A stretch of DNA of 64,000 nt. It comes from Capillibacterium thermochitinicola. Its GTDB lineage: Bacteria; Bacillota; UBA4882; UBA10575. Below the pieces are notes generated by a model. It saw only the letters and a program-made list of their open reading frames with translations. It was not told the DNA's origin and ran no database searches. Numbering within the stretch: the stretch's first letter is position 1; every line of letters begins with the position of its first letter. Made by a program: the position numbers and the translations under genes. Where the stretch lies: positions 108,132 to 172,131 of the forward strand of contig NZ_JAAKDE010000001.1 of the NCBI RefSeq assembly GCF_013664685.1, given 5' to 3'. Below are positions 13,111 through 22,960 of the stretch, piece after piece.

Positions 13111-14823
13111 ATGGGCATCATCTCGACCATAGAAGCCAGTTGTCGCGACTGTTACAAGTGCGTCCGCTCCTGTCCGGTGAAGGCGATCAAGATCACCGGA
13201 GGCCATGCGGAAGTGGTGGAAGCCCGGTGCATTGCCGACGGCCGCTGTGTCTTGGTCTGCCCGCAACAGGCAAAGAAAGTGGCCGACGGAAAAGGACTGG
13301 TCCGCAGCTTTTTCCTGGCAAAACAGAAACTGGCGGCGAGCCTGGCCCCTTCTTTTGTCGCCCTTGATGAGTTTTCGCGCCCCGGGCAGTTGGTGACCGC
13401 CCTCCGGAAGCTTGGCTTTACGTATGTGGCCGAGACGGCGGAAGCGGCGGAACTGGTTGCCCAGGACCATCTCCGGCTGGTCGAAGAGAAGACCGGGCCG
13501 GTCCTCACCAGTTGTTGTCCGGTCGTGGTCAACCTGATTGAACGCTACTATCCGGCGCTTATCAAATACTTGGCGCCGGTGGTTTCGCCGATGATCGCCC
13601 ACGGCCGTCTGTTAAAGGCCAGATACGGCCCGGACCTGAAAGTGGTCTTTATCGGCCCCTGCATCAGTAAAAAGGATGAATATCGCCGGACCGAGCTCCA
13701 GGGCAGTATCGATGCGGTCCTGACTTTCCAGGAATTAAGGGAGATGTTGGCGGAGGAAGGGATCGCTTTGGAGGAGATGGCGGACGGGGCTTTCGACCGT
13801 AGCGGCGGCGCCGCCCGGGTTTTTCCCCACCCGGCGGGTCTGGCCAAGACGGTCCGGCTGAGTACGGATCTGCTGGCACAGGAGATAGTGGCGATCGATG
13901 GCTTGGACGCGGTGATTGACTTTCTCACCCGTTTTGAAGAGGTCAAAAACTCCTTGCGCCTGGTGGAGCTCTTGGCCTGTGCCGGTGGGTGTCTGATGGG
14001 GCCGGGGCTGGAGAGCAGTTTGAGTCTTTATGCCCGGCGGGAGCGGTTGCTGCGTTATGCCCAAAACGGTACGGACCAGCCGGCTACAACAACGGAAGAC
14101 GATCCCAAAGTGCGCCTCGCCACGGTCTATACCAAACGGAAGCTGAACAGAATAACCCCCACCGAGGAGGCGATCCGGGCGGTGCTCAGCAAGACGGGGA
14201 AGCATAAACCCGCCGATGAGCTTAACTGCGGCGCCTGCGGTTATAATTCCTGCCGCGAAAAAGCCGTTGCCGTGCTGGAAGGTTTGGCAGAAATCGATAT
14301 GTGTATACCCTATATGCGGACTAAAGCCGAATCACGGGCCAGTTTAATCTGTACGATGACGCCGAACGCCATTTTTGTGGTCGACCGCAACCTGCGGATC
14401 CTGGAAGTAAACCCGGCGGCGGAGAAAAAATTCCTCTGCCGGCAGGAACAGGTGGTCGGCAAGGAGCTGGAGATCCTGATCGACCCGGTGTACTTTAAAG
14501 AGGCGTTACGCACCAAAGAATTGGTTACCGGGGAGGTAGCTTACCCCGCTTATGGGATTGTGACCTGGCAAGCCATCTTCTATGTGGAAACGGAAGAAGT
14601 GCTCATCGGGATCTTTGTGGATATCACCAAGGAGCATAAACAGCGGGAACGGCTGGCTTTGGTGAAGGGTGAAACCTTGACGAAAGCACAGGAGGTTATC
14701 GACAAACAGATGCGCGTGGCGCAGGAGATCGCGGGTTTGCTTGGGGAGACAACGGCGGAGACCAAGGTTCTCCTGACCAAATTAATCAAGATGATTAAAA
14801 ACGGGGACGGGAGCATCCAATGA
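13111..14823 (+). CDS. Sensory-type [FeFe] hydrogenase with PAS domain (HydS-like)
   Basis: A 570-residue soluble protein. Two [4Fe-4S] motifs (Cys 11, 14, 17, 21 and 40-50) are followed by an H-cluster domain with L1 TSCCP at 133-137, a changed L2 (GPCISKKDE at 182-190, Gly where catalytic enzymes have Met) and L3 ACAGGC at 289-294. Next come a further 4Fe-4S motif (Cys 373, 376, 381, 398) and a PAS domain at about 410-515, and the C-terminus is helical. This is the architecture of putative H2-sensing group C hydrogenases (HydS of Ruminococcus). The next gene, overlapping by 4 bases, is a SpoIIE-type phosphatase, the likely output. The ATG at 13111 follows GGAAGGGGA; a GTG at 13066 has no site. 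Confidence 0.9.
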   Translation: MGIISTIEASCRDCYKCVRSCPVKAIKITGGHAEVVEARCIADGRCVLVCPQQAKKVADGKGLVRSFFLAKQKLAASLAPSFVALDEFSRPGQLVTALRKLGFTYVAETAEAAELVAQDHLRLVEEKTGPVLTSCCPVVVNLIERYYPALIKYLAPVVSPMIAHGRLLKARYGPDLKVVFIGPCISKKDEYRRTELQGSIDAVLTFQELREMLAEEGIALEEMADGAFDRSGGAARVFPHPAGLAKTVRLSTDLLAQEIVAIDGLDAVIDFLTRFEEVKNSLRLVELLACAGGCLMGPGLESSLSLYARRERLLRYAQNGTDQPATTTEDDPKVRLATVYTKRKLNRITPTEEAIRAVLSKTGKHKPADELNCGACGYNSCREKAVAVLEGLAEIDMCIPYMRTKAESRASLICTMTPNAIFVVDRNLRILEVNPAAEKKFLCRQEQVVGKELEILIDPVYFKEALRTKELVTGEVAYPAYGIVTWQAIFYVETEEVLIGIFVDITKEHKQRERLALVKGETLTKAQEVIDKQMRVAQEIAGLLGETTAETKVLLTKLIKMIKNGDGSIQ

Positions 14824-15971
14824 GCATTTACATTGATACCCAATGGTCAAGTTTGGCCAAGCACGAGGAAGAGCTCAGCGGGGACCACGTGGAGGTGGTC
14901 CGGACCGACGATGCGGTGGTGGCGGTCCTGGCCGACGGCTTGGGCAGCGGCGTGAAAGCCAATATCCTCGCCACCTTAACCGCCAAGATCATCGCGACCA
15001 TGATTAAAAACGGGGCGACCCTGGAGGAGACGATCGAAACCGTCTCCCATACCTTACCGGTCTGTCAGAAAAGGAACCTGGCCTACTCCACGTTTACCAT
15101 CATCAAGATTACCCGGGAAGGCCAGGGTTACGTCGCCGAATTTGACAATCCGACCCTCTTTTTTGTGCGGGGCGGCAAACTCTTGGCTCTGGACTGGGAA
15201 GAACGGGCAATTGAAGGCCGGAAAATCCGGGAAAGCCGGTTTCAAGTCGAGCCGGGAGATATCCTGGTCACCGTTTCAGACGGGGTAATCCACGCCGGGA
15301 TCGGCGGTGTTTTAAACCTGGGGTGGCAATGGGATGAAGTGGGCAAATACCTTGAAAAACTGGTCAATTTAAACCCCGATGCGGAGACGCTGAGCAAATG
15401 GTTGATTACGGCCTGTGCGCAGCTTTATACGGCGCAACCGGGGGATGATACCACCGCCCTGGTACTCAAGGTTAGAACGCCCCGTACTCTGACCGTGGCG
15501 GTTGGACCGCCCCAGAATAAAGAGGATGATGCGAAGATCGCCCAAATGATCCGGGATGAGCTGGGCAGCAAAGTAATTTGCGGCGGCACGACCAGTTCGA
15601 TTATTGCCCGGGAGTGGGGGCGCGACATCGAAGTGGATCTAAAAAACCTTGATCCGGAAGTCCCTCCTTATGGCCGGTTACGGGGGGTGGATCTGGTGAC
15701 CGAAGGAATCATCACGCTGAGTAAAACGTTGGAAGCGTTGAAGAAGGAAGAAGGGAAGACCAAGAGTCCGGAGCGGAAAAATGCCGTTACATTACTGTCC
15801 AAGTTGTTTTTGGAGAGTGACAGCATCAAGTTTCTGGTCGGGAAAGCAATCAATCCGGCGCACCAGAACCCGGATTTGCCCTTAAATTTAGCCCTGAAGA
15901 TGCAGGTGGTCAAGGAGATCGCGGAAACGCTGAAGGAAAAAGGGAAAAAGGTTGAACTGCTTTATTTCTAA
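14820..15971 (+). CDS. SpoIIE/PP2C-type phosphatase paired with sensory hydrogenase
   Basis: A 383-residue protein whose N-terminal 220 residues form a PP2C-like (SpoIIE) domain. It has metal-binding Asp residues in LADGLGSG, SDGVIHAG and GDDTTALVL, and the long insert typical of RsbU/SpoIIE proteins is short. The C-terminal part (KVICGGTTSSIIAREW onward) resembles a region found after PP2C domains in hydrogenase loci and has no function I can name. ATG overlaps the stop of the sensory hydrogenase (ATGA), so the two are made together. The pair probably converts H2 or redox state into dephosphorylation of an unknown protein, perhaps an anti-anti-sigma factor. Confidence 0.88.
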   Translation: MSIYIDTQWSSLAKHEEELSGDHVEVVRTDDAVVAVLADGLGSGVKANILATLTAKIIATMIKNGATLEETIETVSHTLPVCQKRNLAYSTFTIIKITREGQGYVAEFDNPTLFFVRGGKLLALDWEERAIEGRKIRESRFQVEPGDILVTVSDGVIHAGIGGVLNLGWQWDEVGKYLEKLVNLNPDAETLSKWLITACAQLYTAQPGDDTTALVLKVRTPRTLTVAVGPPQNKEDDAKIAQMIRDELGSKVICGGTTSSIIAREWGRDIEVDLKNLDPEVPPYGRLRGVDLVTEGIITLSKTLEALKKEEGKTKSPERKNAVTLLSKLFLESDSIKFLVGKAINPAHQNPDLPLNLALKMQVVKEIAETLKEKGKKVELLYF

Positions 15972-16027
15972 ACGCAACGTAACTTTTGGTTGTTAGTCAT
16001 TTAATTTGGGAAAGGAGACGGAAAGCA

Positions 16028-16561
16028 ATGAAACAGGAAGAGATCATCGGGACCCGGCAGGGAGACGGCGGCACAACCTACCAACGGAAGTTCGAAAAGG
16101 TCAATGAGATTATTGCGCGGTTGGGACGGTCGCGTTCGGCTTTAATCCCCATCCTCCAGGAGGTACAGGAAGAGTACCGTTATTTGCCGGAGGAGATCCT
16201 GACCTATATCGCGACGGCGCTTGGTCTTTCGCCGGCCAGTGTCTATGGGGTGGCCACCTTTTACGCCCAGTTTTCGTTGGAGGCCAAGGGGAAATATGTG
16301 ATCAAGGTCTGCGACGGGACGGCCTGCCATGTACGGGGGTCCAACCCGGTGCTGGAAGCGATTAAGAAACGGGTTAATCTGCAAGGGGATAAGGCGACCA
16401 CCGGCGATCTCCGTTACACGGTGGAGACCGTTTCTTGCCTTGGTGCCTGTGGTTTAGCCCCGGTGATAATGATCAATGACAAAATTTACGGGCAGATGAC
16501 GCCGGAGGCGATCAATATCATCATTGACCAGTTGGAAAAGGAGGATGCAACAGATGAATAA
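16028..16561 (+). CDS. hydC: Bifurcating hydrogenase subunit C (NuoE-like, [2Fe-2S])
   Basis: A 177-residue NuoE/HndA-type subunit. Family sequence is clear throughout (VQEEYRYLPEEIL, VYGVATFYAQFSL) and the thioredoxin-like 2Fe-2S site has its four Cys (CDGTACH and CLGACG). In trimeric HydABC it transfers electrons between subunits B and A. AAAGGAG precedes the ATG at 16028. The gene overlaps hydB by 8 bases. The block of sensor, phosphatase and hydCBA runs without a terminator, so it is probably one transcript. Confidence 0.95.
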   Translation: MKQEEIIGTRQGDGGTTYQRKFEKVNEIIARLGRSRSALIPILQEVQEEYRYLPEEILTYIATALGLSPASVYGVATFYAQFSLEAKGKYVIKVCDGTACHVRGSNPVLEAIKKRVNLQGDKATTGDLRYTVETVSCLGACGLAPVIMINDKIYGQMTPEAINIIIDQLEKEDATDE

Positions 16562-18437
16562 GCAAAGCCCAAACCAGTTGGCACAGTGGAAAGAAGAGTG
16601 GCGCCGGGGATTTCAGCGGGAGAAGGCCCGGATTTTAGTCTGTGCAGGGACCGGGTGTGTGGCCAACGGCTCTTTGGAAGTATACGAAGCGATCAAGCGG
16701 GAAGTGGAAGCGCGGGGGGCGTTTGTTACCATTGATGTATTACTGGAGAAAGAGGAGACCGGGGTGGCCGTCGTGAAAAGCGGTTGCCATGGTTTTTGTG
16801 AGATGGGGCCATTGGTCCGCCTGGAACCTTCGGGGATCCTTTATACCAAGGTCAAGGCGGAGGATGCGGCCGAGATTGTCGATGCTTTGTTACGTGATGA
16901 GAAACCGGTGGAACGCCTTTTGTACCGTCATCCGGTGACGGGCGAGGTTTATGCGGCCGAACACGAGATCCCCTTTTACCGTCATCAGCAGCGAACCACG
17001 TTGGCCCATTGCGGGCAGATTGATCCGGAAGACATCCGTGAATACATTGCCGACGGTGGTTATGAGGGCTTACTCAAGGTGATCACCACGATGACGCCGG
17101 AGCAGGTTTGCCAGGAGATTATCGCGTCGGGACTGCGGGGGCGCGGCGGCGGCGGTTTTCCGACCGGCCGGAAGTGGGAGCTGACTCGGATCGCCAAGGG
17201 CGACCAGAAGTATGTGGTTTGCAACGGTGATGAAGGGGATCCGGGTGCCTTTATGGACCGGAGTTTGCTGGAGGGGGATCCCCACCGGATCCTGGAAGGG
17301 ATGGCCATTGCCGGTTACGCCGTCGGTGCCGATGAAGGCTATATCTATGTGCGCGCCGAGTACCCCTTGGCGGTGCGGCGGCTGAAGAAAGCGGTGGCGG
17401 ACGCCGAAAAATATGGTCTCCTCGGGCGGAAAATCCTGGGGACGGACTTTAACTTTACCATTAAAATTAAAGAGGGCGCGGGGGCCTTTGTTTGCGGTGA
17501 AGAAACGGCCCTCCTGGCTTCGATCGAGGGAAAACGGGGCATGCCTTCGCCGAAACCGCCGTTCCCGGCCCAATCGGGTCTGTGGGGGAAACCGACCGTA
17601 ATTAACAACGTGGAGACTTTTGCCAATGTCCCCCAGATCATCATGAATGGAGCGGCCTGGTTCAGTCAGATTGGGACAAAGAACAACGCCGGCACCAAAA
17701 CCTTTGCTCTTACCGGCCAGGTGGCCAACACCGGCTTGATCGAAGTTCCGTTGGGTACCACCCTCCGTCAGGTGGTATTCGCAATTGGCGGCGGGATCCG
17801 GGGCGGCAAAAAGTTTAAAGCCGTCCAGATCGGCGGGCCGTCGGGCGGTTGTTTGACCGAGGAACATCTGGACCTGCCGTTGGATTTTGACTCATTGCAA
17901 GCGGCGGGGGCGATGATCGGCTCCGGGGGCATGGTGGTAATGGATGAAAGCACCTGCCTGGTGGAGGTGGCCCGCTTCTTTATGAACTTTACCCAGAACG
18001 AATCTTGCGGGAAATGCGTACCGTGCCGGGAAGGAACCAAACGGATGCTGGAGATCCTGCAGCGGGCGGTGGACGGCAAGGGTCAGCCCGAAGATGTGGA
18101 TCTCCTCCAGGATCTGGCGGAAGCGGTCCGCGACGGTTCGCTCTGCGGTTTAGGAAAGACGGCCCCGAACCCGGTTTTAACCATGCTCAAATACTTTAAG
18201 GACGAATACATCGCCCACGTGGTGGATAAAAAGTGTCCCGCCGGGGTCTGTTCCGCTCTGAAAGGGTACTGGATCGATCCGGAGTTATGCAAGGGTTGCA
18301 GCAAATGTGCACGGCAGTGCCCGGTTAATGCAATCAGCGGCGAGATTAAAAAACCGTACACCATTGACGAGACAGTCTGTATCCGGTGTGGGGCCTGTAT
18401 CAGCAGTTGTCCGTTTAAGGCGATAAAGGAGGGTTAA
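16554..18437 (+). CDS. hydB: Bifurcating hydrogenase subunit B (NuoF-like, NADH/FMN)
   Basis: A 627-residue flavoprotein that binds NAD(H) and FMN. Order of parts: thioredoxin-like 2Fe-2S domain (CAGTGC ... GCHGFC), FMN/NADH module with GRGGGGFPTGRKW and NGDEGDPGAFMDR, a SLBB-like segment, the 4Fe-4S site ESCGKCVPCREG with its distal Cys (CGLG), and two C-terminal ferredoxin clusters (CKGCSKCARQCP and CIRCGACISSCP). The extra C-terminal ferredoxin is typical of HydB/HndC rather than NuoF of complex I. It is the expected site of ferredoxin/NAD coupling. The start at 16554 follows AAAAGGAGG inside hydC. Confidence 0.96.
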   Translation: MNKQSPNQLAQWKEEWRRGFQREKARILVCAGTGCVANGSLEVYEAIKREVEARGAFVTIDVLLEKEETGVAVVKSGCHGFCEMGPLVRLEPSGILYTKVKAEDAAEIVDALLRDEKPVERLLYRHPVTGEVYAAEHEIPFYRHQQRTTLAHCGQIDPEDIREYIADGGYEGLLKVITTMTPEQVCQEIIASGLRGRGGGGFPTGRKWELTRIAKGDQKYVVCNGDEGDPGAFMDRSLLEGDPHRILEGMAIAGYAVGADEGYIYVRAEYPLAVRRLKKAVADAEKYGLLGRKILGTDFNFTIKIKEGAGAFVCGEETALLASIEGKRGMPSPKPPFPAQSGLWGKPTVINNVETFANVPQIIMNGAAWFSQIGTKNNAGTKTFALTGQVANTGLIEVPLGTTLRQVVFAIGGGIRGGKKFKAVQIGGPSGGCLTEEHLDLPLDFDSLQAAGAMIGSGGMVVMDESTCLVEVARFFMNFTQNESCGKCVPCREGTKRMLEILQRAVDGKGQPEDVDLLQDLAEAVRDGSLCGLGKTAPNPVLTMLKYFKDEYIAHVVDKKCPAGVCSALKGYWIDPELCKGCSKCARQCPVNAISGEIKKPYTIDETVCIRCGACISSCPFKAIKEG

Positions 18438-18439
18438 AG

Positions 18440-20461
18440 ATGGAACAAAAAAACACGGTGCTCATCGACGGCCAAGTCGTGGAGATAAATGGCGAAAAAA
18501 ATATTTTGGAACTGACCAGAAAGATTGGGATTGAAATTCCGACCTTCTGCTACCATTCCGAGTTGAGCCTGTACGGGGCGTGCCGGATGTGCGTGGTAGA
18601 AGTTGAAGGCCGGGGAATAATGGCTTCGTGTTCCACCCCGCCCACCCCGGGCATGAAGATCCTGACCAACAGCCCCCGGGTGCAGCGGGTCCGCCGGACG
18701 GTGCTCGAACTGTTACTGGCCAACCATGACCGGGAGTGTACCACCTGCGACCGGAACGGCAGTTGCAAACTGCAGGATCTCGCCAACCGGTTCGGGGTGA
18801 AAAAGATCCGCTTTGGAGAGCGGGATGTAAAACTGCCGCTCGACCGGTCCAGCCGTTCTTTGGTGCGCGACCCGAACAAATGCATCCTTTGCGGTGACTG
18901 TGTCCGGATGTGCGCGGAAGTGCAGGGGATTGGGGTGCTGGATTTTGTCGGCCGTGGGTCAAAAACGGTGGTGGCCCCCGCCTTCAAAAAGAACCTGGCC
19001 GAGGTGGAATGTGTCAATTGCGGACAGTGCGGTGCGGTCTGTCCGACCGGTGCGATTGTGGTCAAGGACGAGACCGACCGGGCCTGGGCGGCGATCAACG
19101 ATCCCACGAAAACAGTGGTCGTGCAGGTGGCGCCGGCCGTCCGGGTTGCTTTGGGCGAAGAGTTTGGTTTGCCGCCCGGAGAGATTGTCACCGGCAAGAT
19201 CGTTGCCGCGCTTAAACGGCTGGGCTTTGACAAGGTCTTTGATACGTCAATTGCGGCCGATTTAACGGTTATTGAGGAGACCAACGAGTTCATCAAGCGG
19301 CTGGGAAGCGGGGAAAGACTGCCCCAGTTTACTTCCTGTTGCCCGGGCTGGGTTAAATTTGCCGAGCACAACGGGGCCGACTTCTTGAAGAACCTTTCTT
19401 CCTGCCGTTCGCCCCAGCAAATGTTCGGTTCACTGGTGAAGAAGTACTGGGCAAAAGACTTGGGGAAAAAACCCGAGGAGATCTTTGTGGTTTCGATCAT
19501 GCCCTGTACGGCGAAGAAGTACGAGGCGGCCTTACCCCACTTTACGACCGAGGGGGTCGCCGATGTGGATCTGGTGTTGACCACCCAGGAACTGGCCCGG
19601 ATGATCCGCGAGGCGGGCCTGGTCTTTGACCGCCTGGACGTCGAGTCCTTTGATACCCCCTTTGGTTTCACGACGGGGGCCGGGGTCATCTTCGGGGCGA
19701 CCGGCGGCGTGGCGGAGGCGGTGCTCCGGGCGGCCCACGAGTTTGTGACCGGCCAACCCATCGAGCAAATTAACTTTGAAGCGGTCCGTGGTTTTGCCGA
19801 CCGGAAGGAAGCCACGGTTGAGCTTGACGGACAGGAGATCAAAGTGGCGGTGGTCCACGGGCTGGGGAACGCCAAAAAACTGCTGGCCGAGATCCGGGAA
19901 GGCAAAGCCGATTACCACCTGATTGAGGTCATGGCTTGTCCCGGCGGGTGTATCGGAGGTGCAGGGCAACCCATTGCGAGCGACCGGGAGACGAAAAGAC
20001 AGCGGGCCAAAGGGATCTATAACGCCGACAAACTTTCCCAGATCCGGAAGGCCCAGGACAACCCGATGGTCGCCAAGTTCTATGAACGCTGGCTGAAGGA
20101 GCCCAACAGCTCGGCCGCCCATGAAGCGTTGCATACCACCTACACCAACCGGGGGCGGATTGCCGGGGAAGAGATCCAGTTGATCAACGGTGAACAGCCC
20201 AAAGTGGAGATCGCCGTCTGTGTTGGGACTTGTTGTTACCTGGACGGGGCCTATGATACTTTACAGAAAATGATGAAGCTGGCCGCCAGCGAACAAGTAC
20301 AAGACCGGATTAACCTCCATGCCACTTTCTGTCTGGAACAATGCGAAAAAGGGCCGGTGGTAAAGATCGACGACGAGATCATCAACGCGGTCACCCCGGA
20401 GAAGGTGGAGACGCTCTTCAAGGAAAAGATCCTGAAGAAACTGGCCGCGGCCGGGGAATAG
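18440..20461 (+). CDS. hydA: [FeFe] hydrogenase catalytic subunit A, bifurcating type
   Basis: A 673-residue catalytic subunit that reduces protons using NADH and reduced ferredoxin together. Visible clusters: 2Fe-2S (Cys 37, 48, 51, 64), His-ligated 4Fe-4S (His 96, Cys 100, 103, 109), two 4Fe-4S (Cys 148-158 and 191-201), then the H-cluster motifs TSCCPGW at 298, MPCTAKKYE at 354 and MACPGGC at 498. A thioredoxin-like 2Fe-2S domain (about 590-670) ends the protein, as in Thermotoga HydA. All catalytic residues are canonical, unlike the sensory paralogue upstream. It begins 2 bases after hydB. H-cluster maturases (HydEFG) are not in the window. Confidence 0.97.
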   Translation: MEQKNTVLIDGQVVEINGEKNILELTRKIGIEIPTFCYHSELSLYGACRMCVVEVEGRGIMASCSTPPTPGMKILTNSPRVQRVRRTVLELLLANHDRECTTCDRNGSCKLQDLANRFGVKKIRFGERDVKLPLDRSSRSLVRDPNKCILCGDCVRMCAEVQGIGVLDFVGRGSKTVVAPAFKKNLAEVECVNCGQCGAVCPTGAIVVKDETDRAWAAINDPTKTVVVQVAPAVRVALGEEFGLPPGEIVTGKIVAALKRLGFDKVFDTSIAADLTVIEETNEFIKRLGSGERLPQFTSCCPGWVKFAEHNGADFLKNLSSCRSPQQMFGSLVKKYWAKDLGKKPEEIFVVSIMPCTAKKYEAALPHFTTEGVADVDLVLTTQELARMIREAGLVFDRLDVESFDTPFGFTTGAGVIFGATGGVAEAVLRAAHEFVTGQPIEQINFEAVRGFADRKEATVELDGQEIKVAVVHGLGNAKKLLAEIREGKADYHLIEVMACPGGCIGGAGQPIASDRETKRQRAKGIYNADKLSQIRKAQDNPMVAKFYERWLKEPNSSAAHEALHTTYTNRGRIAGEEIQLINGEQPKVEIAVCVGTCCYLDGAYDTLQKMMKLAASEQVQDRINLHATFCLEQCEKGPVVKIDDEIINAVTPEKVETLFKEKILKKLAAAGE

Positions 20462-20464
20462 TGA

Positions 20465-20504
20465 AAAAGCCTCTTTCGTTGCGACGAAAGGGGCTTTTCC
20501 TTTT
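20465..20504 (+). terminator. Intrinsic terminator after hydA
   Basis: A fifteen-base stem with one mismatch (AAAAGCCTCTTTCGT with ACGAAAGGGGCTTTT), TGCG loop and a TTTTCCTTTT tail. Confidence 0.9.
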
Positions 20505-20662
20505 GGGGAAGGGCGAACCGGGAAAGGGATTAAACCGTGGACGGCGAATATTAACAGGGTTATTCGTTTATGAGAAACTGCGAGGAATCCGCCGTCTCAT
20601 CGTGGGAAAACTTAAAGAACGGACGGGCAAGACGAGCAAATAGCGACGAGGAGTACGAAGGG

Positions 20663-22954
20663 ATGCAGACAAGGACCGAAACGATCTTCCGTAATTATGT
20701 GCTGGATGATTTCCAAAAAGAGGCGATCGATTATTTAATGGACGGCCATTCCGTACTGGTCTCGGCTCCAACCGGGGTCGGGAAAACACTGATCGCCGAT
20801 TACCTGATTGCCCGGGCGATCGCCGAAGGAAAACGGGTAATTTATACCGCACCGATCAAAGCCCTTTCCAACCAGAAATATAAAGAGTTTAAAGAATGGT
20901 ACGGCGCGGAAAAAGTCGGGATTATCACCGGGGATGTTGTGATCAACTCCGAAGCCGATGTGACGATCATGACGACGGAAATCTTCCGGAACATGTTACA
21001 ACAGGAGAAAGAGGAACTTTTTGGCCTTTCCCACGTTGTCTTTGATGAGATCCACTATCTCTCCGACGAAAGCCGGGGGACAGTTTGGGAAGAATCGATT
21101 ATTTTCATGCCGCCGGAGATCCGGCTTTTGGGCCTTTCGGCCACGATCCCCAATGCCCACGAGTTGGCGGCCTGGATCAGTGAGATTAAAGGGCATGAAG
21201 TGAAAGTTGTGCAGAAAACCGACCGTATTGTTCCGCTGGAACACCGGGTTTTCCACCCGCTGACCGGCATTACGACCCTGAACAAGCTGTACAAGGTTTG
21301 GTCCCGCCAGCAAAAACAGAATAATGAAACCGAAACCCGGTCCCCGGCGGCGCGGCGGCAACAAGCCCTCTCCCATCTGGATTTGGTCCGGGCTGTCCAG
21401 GAGCGGGATGGGCTGCCTTGTCTCTATTTTGTCTTCAGCCGGATGCAGTGTGAATTGAAAGCAATGGAATTAAGCGAAAAGGCCAACTTTCTCAGTGTAA
21501 GCGAGCAAGAGCAGGTCGATGCGGTGGTGGCCCAGATCATCGAAAAATATGCCCTGGAAAACTGGCCGACAATCCACCGGCTGAAATACATATTCCGGCG
21601 GGGGATTGCCTTTCACCACGCCGGTCTCTTGCCCGCCCTCAAAGAGCTGGTGGAGATCCTGTTTGGCATGAACCTGGTGAAGGTGATGTACGCCACGGAA
21701 ACTTTTGCCGTCGGGATCAACTACCCGGTGCGGAGTGTTTGCTTTGACGCGCCCACCAAATGGGACGGGGTCTCCTTCCGGCCCTTGACGACCCTGGAGT
21801 ATTTCCAGATGGCCGGGCGGGCCGGCCGCCGGGGAATTGACGAGCGGGGTTATGTTTATATCCTGGCCGATCTGGACCGTTACCGGAGGGAAGAGTTCCC
21901 CAGTACCGATCCGCGGCAGATCGAGAAGTTAACCAGCCGGTTCAATCTCAGTTACAACTCGGTGCTGAATTTATTCAAGAACCACGAACGGTCGGAAATT
22001 TCCGTAATTTTAAACCAGAACTTCGCCACTTTCCAGGCCCGTAACGCCAAGATCCAGTTGGAAGAGCGACTTTTGCAGGTGCGTCTGGAGTCGGGTAAGC
22101 TCCGGGAAGAGCTCTGTGCCGATTGGGGTTCCCTCGTTTGTCCGCAGGCCCGGGCTTTGGCGAAGAAACGCCTCCGGAAGCAGGAGCGGAAGATTAAATA
22201 CATCAAGGGCCGGGCCGGACGGGCTGCAGTTGCCCGGGAAATTGCCGATCTAAAGGCGGCTTTATCCAGCGTGGCGGCGCGGAACTGCTCGTTGGAACAA
22301 CAAAAGCATTGCGTACAAAGGGTGGAGTTTTACGAAAACCTTTACCATGAACAACTGGGCCTTGAGGAACGGGCTTCTTCTTTAAGGGTGGCCGACCGGT
22401 TTGAGGAGGATCTGGTGGCCAAAGCCGGAATTTTAGCGGAGCTGAATTATCTGACGGAAGATGGGACTCTCTTGCCCCGCGGCGAGTTTGCCGCCCGGAT
22501 CTACGCTCAGGAACTGCTTTTGACGGAGATGTATTTTGCCGGGTATTTTCACGAGTGGGATGAGGACCAGATCAATGCCGTCATGGTGGCCGTTGACTAT
22601 GAGCCGCGGAAACTGGAGCGGTTGCCCCGGTCCAGCTCCTTACCGTTTGACCAGAAGCCCATTAAGAAAATTATCCGTGAGTTGGTTTACCGTTATGGCG
22701 TTGATGAACGGGAGATTAGGTTTTTCCCCAGCTTGTCGCCACTGGCTTACCGTTGGAGTCAGGGTTGTGACTTTTTTGAACTCCTCAATTATACGGAATT
22801 ACAAGAAGGGGACATTGTCACCGCTTTCCGGCGGGCGATTGACCTGACCCGCCAGATCCGCACGGCCTGTCTGGAGGAAGATCCGATGCTTGCTTCTAAA
22901 TTGAAGAACTGTATGAATAAGATGGACCGGGATCTGGTGGAGATTAATCTGTGA
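20663..22954 (+). CDS. Ski2/Mtr4-like DEAD/DEAH-box helicase
   Basis: A 763-residue superfamily 2 helicase. Motifs in order: Q-like YVLDDFQKEAI, Walker A APTGVGKT, motif Ia TAPIKALSNQKY, DEIH (FDEIHYLSDE), SAT (GLSATIPN), the GIAFHHAGLLP segment typical of Ski2-like proteins, and motif VI QMAGRAGRRG. The C-terminal third looks like a DSHCT-type helical domain. Eukaryotic relatives unwind RNA for the exosome, and bacterial ones are poorly studied. The ATG at 20663 with GAGGAG upstream is preferred over an unsupported ATG at 20570. It stands alone between the hydrogenase terminator and a bactofilin-like gene. Confidence 0.9.
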   Translation: MQTRTETIFRNYVLDDFQKEAIDYLMDGHSVLVSAPTGVGKTLIADYLIARAIAEGKRVIYTAPIKALSNQKYKEFKEWYGAEKVGIITGDVVINSEADVTIMTTEIFRNMLQQEKEELFGLSHVVFDEIHYLSDESRGTVWEESIIFMPPEIRLLGLSATIPNAHELAAWISEIKGHEVKVVQKTDRIVPLEHRVFHPLTGITTLNKLYKVWSRQQKQNNETETRSPAARRQQALSHLDLVRAVQERDGLPCLYFVFSRMQCELKAMELSEKANFLSVSEQEQVDAVVAQIIEKYALENWPTIHRLKYIFRRGIAFHHAGLLPALKELVEILFGMNLVKVMYATETFAVGINYPVRSVCFDAPTKWDGVSFRPLTTLEYFQMAGRAGRRGIDERGYVYILADLDRYRREEFPSTDPRQIEKLTSRFNLSYNSVLNLFKNHERSEISVILNQNFATFQARNAKIQLEERLLQVRLESGKLREELCADWGSLVCPQARALAKKRLRKQERKIKYIKGRAGRAAVAREIADLKAALSSVAARNCSLEQQKHCVQRVEFYENLYHEQLGLEERASSLRVADRFEEDLVAKAGILAELNYLTEDGTLLPRGEFAARIYAQELLLTEMYFAGYFHEWDEDQINAVMVAVDYEPRKLERLPRSSSLPFDQKPIKKIIRELVYRYGVDEREIRFFPSLSPLAYRWSQGCDFFELLNYTELQEGDIVTAFRRAIDLTRQIRTACLEEDPMLASKLKNCMNKMDRDLVEINL

Positions 22955-22960
22955 TTTGAA

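Noticed and set aside
18550..19905. Long 451-codon open frame on the minus strand
   Set aside because: Antiparallel shadow of hydA: the plus-strand frame has perfect H-cluster and Fe-S motifs, and the minus frame reads as low-complexity Ser/Arg/Pro without a ribosome-binding site.
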